From assembly GCA_946530505.1 (NCBI GenBank), contig CAMNAD010000099.1:1-5603 (forward strand): a DNA stretch of 5,603 nucleotides, in the 5' to 3' direction. Below are positions 1-5,603 of this stretch, piece after piece (position 1 is the first letter of the stretch; every line of letters begins with the position of its first letter). A program made the position numbers and the translations under genes. Source of the DNA: an uncultured Bacteroidales bacterium (lineage in GTDB: Bacteria > Bacteroidota > Bacteroidia > Bacteroidales > UBA932). Under the pieces are notes generated by a model. It made no database searches. It was given only the letters and a program-made list of their open reading frames with translations, and was not told the origin of the DNA.

Positions 1-798
1 AGCATGGTAATGTTCTACTGCGCGGACGTGTTCGGATTCCCTTCGTATCAGCATATTACCGAACCCAAGACCGAGGTGCCGGCGGAACTGCTGGAGCAGG
101 CGCAGGACGACATGCGCCGGCTGGCGGCCTCGGAGCCCCTGCAGTATGTGCTGGGATACACCGAGTTCTGCGGACGCACTTTCAAGGTGGACCATCGCGC
201 CTTGATCCCGCGAGTCGAGACGGAACTTCTCTGCATGAAGGCGGAGGAGAAGGCGCCGAAGAAGGAAGGGCTGAAACTCCTGGACCTCTGCACGGGTTCG
301 GGCTGCATCGCCTGGACGCTGGCGCTGGACCTGCCCGGAGCGGAAGTGGTGGCGACCGACCTGTCCGCCGACGCCCTCTCCCTTGCCCGCGAGCAGTTCA
401 AGCGCATCTCCAAGAAGGTCGTGCGTCCCCGATTCATCGAGGCGGACCTTCTGGACGTGGAAGGCACGGTGAAGGCTGTCGGAGAGGCGCCGTTCGATGT
501 GATCACAGCGAATCCTCCCTATGTGATGAACTCCGAGAAGGTGGAGATGCGCCCGAACGTGCTCGGATGGGAGCCGCACATGGCCATCTTCGCACCCGAC
601 CGGGACCCCCTGGCCTTCCACAAGGCTATCGCGGTGACCGCCCTCCGCCTGCTTGCACCCGATGGGTATGGGATCGTGGAGATCAACACCGAACTGGCGG
701 AAGAGACCGCCGCCGTCTTCTCGCAGGCCGGATTCTCCTCCGTCGAGATCATCCGTGACCTCTTCGACCGCCCGCGCTTCGTGAGTTTCGGAAGATGA
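1..798 (+). CDS. prmC: Peptide chain release factor glutamine N5-methyltransferase (PrmC/HemK), 5'-partial
   Basis: PrmC is a cytoplasmic SAM-dependent enzyme that methylates the glutamine of the GGQ motif in release factors RF1 and RF2, which speeds translation termination. Residues are numbered from the ATG at 4. The end of the helical N-terminal domain carries SEPLQYVLGYTEF (about 44-56). IPRVETE follows at 68-74, then the SAM-binding DLCTGSGCIA at 94-103, and the substrate-glutamine NPPY motif at 170-173. The frame is open to the window edge (AGC at 1-3). Only 67 residues precede the IPR motif, about 20 fewer than usual, so the true start probably lies upstream and the ATG at 4 is internal. 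The motif normally reads IPRPETE; here the second Pro is Val. The stop is TGA at 796-798, 13 bp before the CpXC gene. Family assignment is secure; the start is not visible. Confidence 0.93.
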   Translation, partial: SMVMFYCADVFGFPSYQHITEPKTEVPAELLEQAQDDMRRLAASEPLQYVLGYTEFCGRTFKVDHRALIPRVETELLCMKAEEKAPKKEGLKLLDLCTGSGCIAWTLALDLPGAEVVATDLSADALSLAREQFKRISKKVVRPRFIEADLLDVEGTVKAVGEAPFDVITANPPYVMNSEKVEMRPNVLGWEPHMAIFAPDRDPLAFHKAIAVTALRLLAPDGYGIVEINTELAEETAAVFSQAGFSSVEIIRDLFDRPRFVSFGR

Positions 799-799
799 T

Positions 800-807
800 T
801 ATATTTG
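800..807 (+). promoter_or_regulatory. Candidate Bacteroidota -7 element (TATATTTG) for the CpXC gene
   Basis: TATATTTG matches TAnnTTTG exactly and lies in the 13-bp gap after prmC. A weak -33 candidate, TTCG at 778-781, sits 18 bp upstream inside the prmC end. The element ends 4 bp before the ATG at 812, so transcription would begin at or next to the start codon, giving a leaderless mRNA. Read-through from prmC is also possible. Confidence 0.5.
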
Positions 808-811
808 CAGT

Positions 812-1417
812 ATGTTTCAGCTGAAATGTCCCAATTGCGGCAAGGCGTTCGAGGTGGAGGCCGTCGCAGCGATCAATACAGAGAGAGATCCGGAACTCAA
901 GGAGAGGCTCCTGAGCGGGGAGTTGTTCCTCCGCGAATGCCCGCACTGCGGCGCGCGCACTCTCGCGAAGTTCCCCCTGCTCTATCATGACCCTGCCGAG
1001 AAGCTGATGATATGGCTTTCGGACGGTTCAGCCGACACCGAAGCGCGCATGCAGGCGGCCGTGACGGGGAATGACTTTGAGGGATATACGGGCCGCATCG
1101 TGGACACCCCCGGCGCCCTGATCGAGAAGGTGAAAATCTTCGATGCGGGGCTGGACGACATCACCCTCGAAATGGCGAAGTTCGTCACCCGGCAGGAACT
1201 CGGCAAGGACGCCGACCTGCTCTTCTTCGGCCTGGACGGGGCCGACAACGAAATCACCCTGACCTACCCTGAGGCCGGCCAGATGCAGATGGTACGCATC
1301 GGCTTCAACGTCTACGAAGACTGCGCCGGCATCCTCCTCCGCAATCCCGCCATAAAAAAATCCGCGACCGGACTCTGCAGGGTGAACCGGCAGTGGATTG
1401 AGAGATTTCTACGCTAG
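812..1417 (+). CDS. CpXC domain-containing protein of unknown function
   Basis: This 201-residue soluble protein opens with KCPNCG (Cys6, Cys9) and has a second motif, ECPHCG (Cys43, Cys46). The text between them (DPELKERLLSGELF, about 26-39) and after them (FPLLYHD) fits the CpXC family (Pfam PF14353), whose four cysteines probably bind a metal such as zinc. The function of the family is not known. The rest of the protein (about 60-201) has no signal peptide or membrane segment and no motif I recognise. ATG at 812 is chosen because it puts the first CPxC motif at the usual extreme N-terminus and lies just after a -7 element. The Nudix gene follows after only 6 bp, so the two are probably co-transcribed. 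A run of seven A occurs at the IKK codons near 1352, but the frame continues intact to TAG at 1415-1417. Confidence 0.85.
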   Translation: MFQLKCPNCGKAFEVEAVAAINTERDPELKERLLSGELFLRECPHCGARTLAKFPLLYHDPAEKLMIWLSDGSADTEARMQAAVTGNDFEGYTGRIVDTPGALIEKVKIFDAGLDDITLEMAKFVTRQELGKDADLLFFGLDGADNEITLTYPEAGQMQMVRIGFNVYEDCAGILLRNPAIKKSATGLCRVNRQWIERFLR

Positions 1418-1423
1418 ACAGAT

Positions 1424-2107
1424 ATGTTCACCTACGAATATCCCCATCCGGCGGTCACCACCGACTGCGTCATCTTCGGATACGACATCCGCGAAGGTCT
1501 GTCCGTGCTTCTGGTGGAGCGCGGAATAGAGCCCTACCGCGGCCGCTGGGCCTTCCCCGGAGGATTTATGAAGATCGATGAAGATGCCGACACGGGAGCC
1601 CTGCGCGAGCTCAAGGAGGAGACAGGGTTCGAGCCCGTCTCTATCGAACAGTTCGGCACTTTCACCGACGTGCACAGGGATCCGCGTGAGAGGGTCATTA
1701 CAATCGCGTATCTGGCTCTGGTGAAGAAGGGTGATGTGGTGAGCGGGGATGATGCCGCCCAGGCCAGATGGTTCCCGGTTGACAAAGTGCCTGCCCTGGC
1801 CTTCGACCACGACCGCATCCTCAGGGTCGCCATTGCAAAACTGAAAGAGCAGATACACTTCCGGCCCGTCGGCTTCGACCTGCTCCCGGAAGAGTTTACC
1901 ATGCCGCAGTTGCAGGCGCTTTACGAGGCGGTCCTGGGAGTGCGTTTCGACCGGCGGAATTTCGCTGCGAAAATGCACAAGCTGGGTCTGCTGGAAGAGG
2001 TAGGCCGGCGCAGCGAAGGCACCCCGTCGCGTATCCCGTCCAGATTCAGATTCAACAAAGAGAGATACAACGAGTTGAAAGTGGGTGGATTCCGTCTGGA
2101 ATTCTAA
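1424..2107 (+). CDS. Nudix domain protein with C-terminal winged helix (NrtR-like regulator / ADP-ribose-type hydrolase)
   Basis: The 227-residue protein has an N-terminal Nudix fold (about 10-140) and a C-terminal winged-helix region (about 145-227, including FTMPQLQALYEAVLG and RFRFNKERYNEL). This is the architecture of NrtR regulators and of the related Bacteroides AraR. The Nudix box at 47-69 is complete: Gly47, five residues, Glu53, seven residues, then Arg61-Glu62-Leu, Glu65-Glu66 and Gly68-Phe69. The metal-binding glutamates are therefore present, so it may hydrolyse a nucleoside diphosphate derivative such as ADP-ribose, bind one as effector, or both. No signal peptide or membrane segment is seen. 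The gene follows the CpXC gene by 6 bp and lacks its own TAnnTTTG element, which suggests an operon. It ends in tandem stops TAATAG (2105-2110), and the TAA overlaps the stop of the convergent TIR gene. Its regulon cannot be told from this window; galK is nearby but not adjacent. Confidence 0.85.
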   Translation: MFTYEYPHPAVTTDCVIFGYDIREGLSVLLVERGIEPYRGRWAFPGGFMKIDEDADTGALRELKEETGFEPVSIEQFGTFTDVHRDPRERVITIAYLALVKKGDVVSGDDAAQARWFPVDKVPALAFDHDRILRVAIAKLKEQIHFRPVGFDLLPEEFTMPQLQALYEAVLGVRFDRRNFAAKMHKLGLLEEVGRRSEGTPSRIPSRFRFNKERYNELKVGGFRLEF

Positions 2108-3075
2108 TAGCGGAACACTTCAAGGTACTCGGCAAGATTCATGAAGCCCTCGATGAAGTGACCGAGGATTACGATCGCCGTCTTTACTAACAGATAGACG
2201 AGGATAAGGTTCTCGGGGTCGTTCAGTTTCAGCAGGGACTGGCTCCGGTTCATCTGGGAGAAAAAGGACTTCCGGGATGAGCTGCGGACCATGCAGGCCA
2301 GCGCTATGCCCACCCAGCCTGCCAGCAGCAATGCCGAACAGATGAAAAGATCCACTCTGACCGTAACCAAGGCGGAGGCCAGCATCAGGCCGACCAGAAG
2401 TGCAGGAAGGGCGAAAACACAACGGCGGCGGCGCAGTATCCTCAACACATAGTATATCGACAGCAACAGGGCTATCTCTCCTATCAGACCTATAAGGCCT
2501 CCGATAACCTCGCTGGTCTGCAAGGTCTTCGCCCAGAGGAAAAGCCAGGTAAGGAAGGCGTATATGCCGGTCAGGATTATCAGGGCTGCATACAGGATGA
2601 CATTCGTGAATCGTGGGAGTTTCCCTGCTTCTATGCTGCTGGACTCATCCTGCCCCGGGTGGAGTATCATCCTGTTTATCATCTCCAGGGAACGCTTTTC
2701 TCCCTGCTCGCGCCAATCGACATACTGCACCGAAGACAGGTAGAGGGACACTGCATCGTTAAAATGGGAGTCGTCGGTCAGCACCGGGATTATCCTTTTG
2801 CCCGAGGAGATAGCCGTGGCGATTTCGCGTGTGGTCCACTCCGATTCGTTGGCCGCCTTCGATGAAAGGAAGAGAAATACATCGCATTCGCGGATATTCC
2901 TTGTTATGCGCGCCGCGTAAGTGTCGCCGGGGGCGAGCCTTTCGCGATCGATCCAGTAGCTGACGCCCTCCTTGCTGAACGAGGCTGTCAGCTTGTCTAT
3001 CAGGTTGTTGGGAATTACACTGCCATCGCTGGCAATGTAGTCCTTTTTTGCATAACTGATAAACACTTTTGGCAT
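2104..3075 (-). CDS. TIR domain protein with five C-terminal transmembrane segments
   Basis: Numbered from the ATG at 3075, this is a 323-residue protein. An N-terminal TIR domain (about 1-125) opens with KVFISYAKKD (3-12) and continues with YWIDRERLAPGD (40-51). DVFLFLSSKA (65-74) precedes ESEWTTREI (77-85), whose Glu84 fits the catalytic glutamate of NAD-cleaving TIR domains. Five hydrophobic segments follow, at about 158-181, 190-214, 220-240, 243-263 and 290-312. Arg/Lys-rich loops at 212-218 and 264-283 predict a cytoplasmic TIR domain with the loops after TM2 and TM4 inside. The frame also opens three codons earlier at TTG (3084), but that TTG lies within a -7 element, so ATG is preferred. 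The stop overlaps the Nudix stop by 4 bp. It is divergent from creD. GC content looks lower than in prmC (32 of 60 bases at 2461-2520 against 44 of 60 at 301-360). A defence or signalling role is inference only; no partner is visible. Confidence 0.85.
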   Translation of the reverse strand: MPKVFISYAKKDYIASDGSVIPNNLIDKLTASFSKEGVSYWIDRERLAPGDTYAARITRNIRECDVFLFLSSKAANESEWTTREIATAISSGKRIIPVLTDDSHFNDAVSLYLSSVQYVDWREQGEKRSLEMINRMILHPGQDESSSIEAGKLPRFTNVILYAALIILTGIYAFLTWLFLWAKTLQTSEVIGGLIGLIGEIALLLSIYYVLRILRRRRCVFALPALLVGLMLASALVTVRVDLFICSALLLAGWVGIALACMVRSSSRKSFFSQMNRSQSLLKLNDPENLILVYLLVKTAIVILGHFIEGFMNLAEYLEVFRY

Positions 3076-3081
3076 GACATG

Positions 3082-3089
3082 CAAATATA
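3082..3089 (-). promoter_or_regulatory. Candidate -7 element (TATATTTG) for the TIR gene
   Basis: On the minus strand TATATTTG matches TAnnTTTG and is followed by CATGTCATG. It ends 6 bp before the ATG at 3075, predicting a leader of only a few bases or none. No convincing -33 TTTG is present 17-23 bp upstream, so the promoter is only half-supported. The element contains the TTG that would otherwise be read as an alternative start. Confidence 0.5.
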
Positions 3090-3134
3090 CACAATTCCGC
3101 CGAGATCGGTTTTATGTAAATTCTACGCAAAATA

Positions 3135-3166
3135 TTTGGTAGTTTTGTCTGTTTGTTATATTTTTG
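3135..3166 (+). promoter_or_regulatory. Bacteroidota-type promoter for creD (TTTG - 20 bp - TATTTTTG)
   Basis: The -33 element TTTG is at 3135-3138 and the -7 element TATTTTTG (a TAnnTTTG match) at 3159-3166, with a 20-bp spacer. This is the best promoter match in the window. Transcription should begin around 3170-3173, leaving an A/T-rich leader of under 20 bases before the ATG at 3189, with no Shine-Dalgarno sequence. Confidence 0.7.
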
Positions 3167-3188
3167 CGTAAATTTAACACAATAAGAT

Positions 3189-4403
3189 ATGAAGATTCAA
3201 AACTCATTGCTTGTCAAAATCCTGGTTCTGGGTATTTTGACGCTTTTACTCCTGATCCCCCTGGCAATGGTCAAGGGGCAGATCCGCGACAGGGAGAACG
3301 CAGCAAGTACGGCTGTCGCAGAAGTGTCGGGCAGCTGGGGAGGACAGCAGACCCTTGGTGGCCCGGTGCTGGCGCTTGCAAGCATCGAATACATCGTAAA
3401 GGATGGGAAGGAATCATCAAAGGAAAAGGTGACGCAGATTTATCCGAGAGTCCTGAATTGCGATATTTCCGCCGACTCGCAAGTTCTTCACAGGTCCATC
3501 TACGATATATCGGTTTATACGGCATCCGTTGACATGCAGGGGTATTTCATTATCCCTCAGGAGTTTGCAGGCAATAGCGTCCAGGCTCCGAAGCTTTCGC
3601 TGATGGTAAGCGACCAGCGAGGTTTTGAAGGCCCCGTTTCCATGACTTTCGCGGGGGAGGTCCATACCCTTGAATCGACGGAGATCGCCATCCCTGTCGA
3701 CAAGGCCCTGATGGATGGGAAACAGCAGATTCCGTTCGACATATCGTACAAGTTGCGCGGCTCTTCGACGCTGATGGTCCGTCCTTACGGGGATGTCACG
3801 AATATCAAAATCGCTTCAAACTGCCCGTCGCCTTCTTTCCAGGGGGATTTCCTCCCCGCTAAAAGAGATGTTTCCGACGAGGGATTCACGGCAGAGTGGT
3901 CCGTCTCAAAAATCAACCGGGACAATCCTGCCGATACCGAGATGGGAGTGTGCTTCATGCAGGGCGTAACCCAGTACCAGAAAACTGAGAGGTCGGTCAA
4001 GTATGCCATTCTCATCATCCTTCTGGTATTCCTGGCTGGGCTTCTGGTGGAATTCATCTGGAAGAAGGAAATCAATATCTTACAGTATGTGGTGATAGGG
4101 CTCTCGCTGGTGCTGTTCTACGCCCTGGTGCTGTCGTTCTCGGAGTTCATCTCTTTCGGCTCCTCGTACGTCGTTGCGGCGGCCATGACTGTCGCAGCGC
4201 TGTTCGGTTACTTCCGGGGCATACTGAAAAGCAGGGCCGCTTATCTGCTGACCCTGCTTGTAGCACTTGCTTATGTCGCAAGCTATATTCTGCTGCAGAT
4301 GGAGACCTACGCTCTCATCTCCGGCACCCTGCTCCTCTTCTGTATCCTTATGGCTATCATGTATTTCACGAAGGACCTGAATTCGGAGAAGGAGGCTGCA
4401 TGA
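3189..4403 (+). CDS. creD: CreD-family inner membrane protein
   Basis: The 404-residue product fits the CreD (Cet) family, whose molecular function is not established. In E. coli creD is controlled by the CreBC two-component system and its overexpression gives colicin E2 tolerance. A single N-terminal membrane segment (about 9-28) is followed by a large domain, probably periplasmic (about 30-269), with the family's AEVSGSWGGQQTLGGP block at 44-59. Then come RSVKYAI (268-274) and five membrane segments at about 271-290, 298-319, 324-344, 350-369 and 373-393. The segment QYVVIGLSLVLFYALVLSFSE (299-319) is the typical CreD signature. It is about 45 residues shorter than the E. coli protein (about 450), probably through shorter loops in the external domain. 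It has its own promoter, is divergent from the TIR gene, and its TGA stop is 3 bp from the galK stop. No creBC or winged-helix regulator gene is adjacent here. Confidence 0.9.
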   Translation: MKIQNSLLVKILVLGILTLLLLIPLAMVKGQIRDRENAASTAVAEVSGSWGGQQTLGGPVLALASIEYIVKDGKESSKEKVTQIYPRVLNCDISADSQVLHRSIYDISVYTASVDMQGYFIIPQEFAGNSVQAPKLSLMVSDQRGFEGPVSMTFAGEVHTLESTEIAIPVDKALMDGKQQIPFDISYKLRGSSTLMVRPYGDVTNIKIASNCPSPSFQGDFLPAKRDVSDEGFTAEWSVSKINRDNPADTEMGVCFMQGVTQYQKTERSVKYAILIILLVFLAGLLVEFIWKKEINILQYVVIGLSLVLFYALVLSFSEFISFGSSYVVAAAMTVAALFGYFRGILKSRAAYLLTLLVALAYVASYILLQMETYALISGTLLLFCILMAIMYFTKDLNSEKEAA

Positions 4404-4406
4404 TGC

Positions 4407-5549
4407 CTAGAGCTGGCGGGCGCCGTCGCTCACGACAACGTCGTAAATCTTGGGTTCGTGGCCGAATTTGGCTGCGAACTTTTCTTTTGCAGCGGCGATG
4501 AAGGGCTCGTAGAGTTCGTCCTTTACGAGGTTGATGGTGCATCCGCCGAAGCCGCCGCCCATTACGCGGGAGCCGGTGACGTCCATCTTGCGGGCGAGCT
4601 TGTTGAGGAAATCGAGTTCTTCGCAGCTGACTTCGTAGAGGCGGCTGAGGCCGAAGTGGGTCTGGTACATCATCTCGCCGACGGTCTCGTAGTCGCCACG
4701 CTCGAGGGCATCGCAGACGTCAAGCACGCGCTGCACCTCGCCGATCACATACTCGGCACGGAGGAAGTCTTCCTCGGGAATCTGCTCACGGACCTCGTCG
4801 AGCCAGACGCGCTTGGCATCGCTCAGGAATTCCACCTCGGGGTGGTTCTTGCGGATGGCCGCAGCGGCGTTCTCGCAGGATGCGCGGCGCTTGTTGTAGG
4901 CGCTGGATGCGAGTTCGTGCTTGACGCAGGAGTCGATGAGGACGAGTTTGTAGCCCTTGGGATCGAAGGGGAAGTATTTGTATTCCAGGGTCTTGCAGTT
5001 GAGGCGGATGAGGCAGCCGGCCTTGCCGAAGCAGGAGGCGAACTGATCCATGATGCCGCACTTGACCCCGCAGTAGTTGTGCTCGGTGCTCTGTCCTATC
5101 TTGGCGAGTTCGAACTTGTCGATGCCGTTGTGGAAGAGTTCGTTGAGGGCGAATGCGAAGGTGCTCTCGAGGGCTGCGGAGGAACTGAGGCCTGCGCCGA
5201 GGGGGACGTCGCCTGCGAAGACGGTGTCGAATCCTTCCACCTTGCCGCCGCGCTTGATGGTCTCGCGGCAGACGCCGAAGATGTAGCGGGCCCACTGCTC
5301 TTTCGGTGCATCTTCCTCGTTGAGGCCGAATTCCGTCTGGGCGTTGTAGTCGAGGGAGAATGCGCGGACCTTGTCGGTGCCGTTGAGTTTGATCTCGGCT
5401 ACGATGCCTTTGTCGATGGCTCCGGGGAACACGTAACCGCCGTTATAGTCGGTGTGTTCGCCTATGAGGTTGATGCGCCCTGCGGACGCGAACTGGGTGC
5501 CGCCCTCTCCGAAGAGGGAAATGAACTTTTCGTGGATTTTGTTTCTCAT
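4407..5549 (-). CDS. galK: Galactokinase
   Basis: GalK phosphorylates alpha-D-galactose with ATP to galactose 1-phosphate, the first committed step of the Leloir pathway in the cytoplasm. The 380-residue length is normal for the family. The galactokinase signature GRINLIGEHTDYNGG is at 24-38 and includes the catalytic Arg25 and the sugar-binding Glu31, His32 and Asp34. The GHMP ATP-binding loop PLGAGLSSSAA is at 116-126, the catalytic base Asp168 lies in GIMDQF (165-170), and the third GHMP motif TGSRVMGGGFGGCT is at 325-338. All key residues are present, so it should be active. The start at 5549 gives the expected N-terminus and follows an A-rich leader without a Shine-Dalgarno sequence. With a promoter just upstream and creD convergent 3 bp downstream, it is probably the last or only gene of its transcript. 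Usual partners (galM, a sugar transporter) are not in the window. Confidence 0.97.
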   Translation of the reverse strand: MRNKIHEKFISLFGEGGTQFASAGRINLIGEHTDYNGGYVFPGAIDKGIVAEIKLNGTDKVRAFSLDYNAQTEFGLNEEDAPKEQWARYIFGVCRETIKRGGKVEGFDTVFAGDVPLGAGLSSSAALESTFAFALNELFHNGIDKFELAKIGQSTEHNYCGVKCGIMDQFASCFGKAGCLIRLNCKTLEYKYFPFDPKGYKLVLIDSCVKHELASSAYNKRRASCENAAAAIRKNHPEVEFLSDAKRVWLDEVREQIPEEDFLRAEYVIGEVQRVLDVCDALERGDYETVGEMMYQTHFGLSRLYEVSCEELDFLNKLARKMDVTGSRVMGGGFGGCTINLVKDELYEPFIAAAKEKFAAKFGHEPKIYDVVVSDGARQL

Positions 5550-5585
5550 TTTATGGTTGTTTTAGTTTTTACGGGTTTGCATCTT

Positions 5586-5593
5586 CAAATTTA
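5586..5593 (-). promoter_or_regulatory. Candidate -7 element (TAAATTTG) for galK
   Basis: On the minus strand TAAATTTG matches TAnnTTTG and lies 36 bp before the galK ATG, predicting an A-rich leader of about 30 bases. The -33 element would fall around position 5610 or beyond, outside the window, so the promoter cannot be confirmed. Confidence 0.5.
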
Positions 5594-5603
5594 ACACTTT
5601 TTT

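Larger units (their letters stand above)
3076..3188. promoter_or_regulatory. Divergent intergenic region between the TIR gene and creD
   Basis: These 113 bp are the longest non-coding stretch in the window and are A/T-rich, especially from 3110 on. They hold a -7 element for each flanking gene, at 3082-3089 (-) and 3135-3166 (+), leaving about 45 bp between the two elements. A regulator binding here could act on both genes. I saw no clear operator palindrome, riboswitch or small gene. Confidence 0.7.

Noticed and set aside
48..506. A 152-codon minus-strand open frame within prmC
   Set aside because: It is Ser/Arg-rich with no recognisable motif and lies opposite a gene with clear family motifs; it is a by-product of GC-rich codon use.
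1351..1360. Run of seven A in the CpXC gene as a programmed frameshift site
   Set aside because: The zero frame continues intact to a stop 6 bp before the next gene, with no alternative-frame extension or stimulatory structure that I could see.
2087..2104. Possible hairpin GGATTCC-GTCT-GGAATTC at the end of the Nudix gene
   Set aside because: The 7-bp stem includes a G-U pair, is within coding sequence, and has no T-run on either strand, so it is not a credible intrinsic terminator.
3082..3084. TTG as the start codon of the TIR gene
   Set aside because: It forms the end of a TAnnTTTG promoter element; the ATG at 3075 gives the normal TIR N-terminus.
4430..4445. Inverted repeat ACGAC-AAC-GTCGT near the 3' end of galK
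   Set aside because: It is short, inside the galK coding sequence and lacks a following T-tract; it is explained by the codons for the conserved C-terminus.
4458..5594. A 378-codon open frame on the plus strand opposite galK
   Set aside because: It runs in exact codon register with galK, so its stops correspond to TTA, CTA and TCA codons, which this biased gene avoids. The product is a low-complexity Ala/Glu/Val/Gly-rich chain with no recognisable domain, while galK has every family motif.
3170..5597. Repeated 11-mer AAATTTAACAC at 3170-3180 and 5587-5597
   Set aside because: In 5.6 kb several 11-mer pairs are expected by chance (about 1.6e7 pairs over 4.2e6 possible 11-mers), more so for A/T-rich sequence. 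It also lies in opposite orientation relative to the two genes it precedes.

Overview
The window looks like a chromosomal segment from a moderately GC-rich member of the Bacteroidota, most likely Bacteroidales. Three things support this. The upstream regions carry TAnnTTTG -7 elements, the promoter signature of this phylum. Leaders are A/T-rich or absent and lack Shine-Dalgarno sequences. The protein types (CpXC protein, NrtR-like Nudix regulator, CreD, GalK of the short 'IDKG' type) are all common there. The genus cannot be fixed from sequence alone.

Layout: (1) 1-798 (+), the 5'-truncated end of a PrmC/HemK release-factor glutamine methyltransferase. (2) 812-1417 (+), a CpXC-domain protein with two CPxC zinc-knuckle-like motifs, followed 6 bp later by (3) 1424-2107 (+), a Nudix domain plus C-terminal winged-helix protein of the NrtR type. 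(4) 2104-3075 (-), an N-terminal TIR domain with about five membrane segments; its stop codon overlaps that of the Nudix gene. (5) 3076-3188, a 113-bp divergent promoter region. (6) 3189-4403 (+), a CreD-family inner membrane protein. (7) 4407-5549 (-), galactokinase GalK, convergent with creD and separated from it by 3 bp. Coding density is very high, and no stretch over about 115 bp lacks a gene.

Functionally this is mostly a mixed housekeeping region: translation termination, sugar catabolism, and a Nudix regulator or hydrolase. The unusual part is the head-to-head pair of a membrane-anchored TIR protein and CreD, which share one short AT-rich intergenic region. The TIR protein keeps the conserved catalytic-type glutamate, so it could be a membrane-tethered NAD-consuming effector, but no sensor, cyclase or STING partner is present. 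The CpXC/Nudix-regulator pair is the other unit of unclear function. No RNA genes, CRISPR arrays, insertion sequences or convincing intrinsic terminators were seen.

A second theme is leaderless or near-leaderless initiation. The CpXC gene and the TIR gene each have the 10-mer TATATTTGCA ending only 2 to 4 bases before the start codon. For the TIR gene this means the longest reading frame, which opens with TTG, would start inside the promoter; the ATG at 3075 is therefore the better start.
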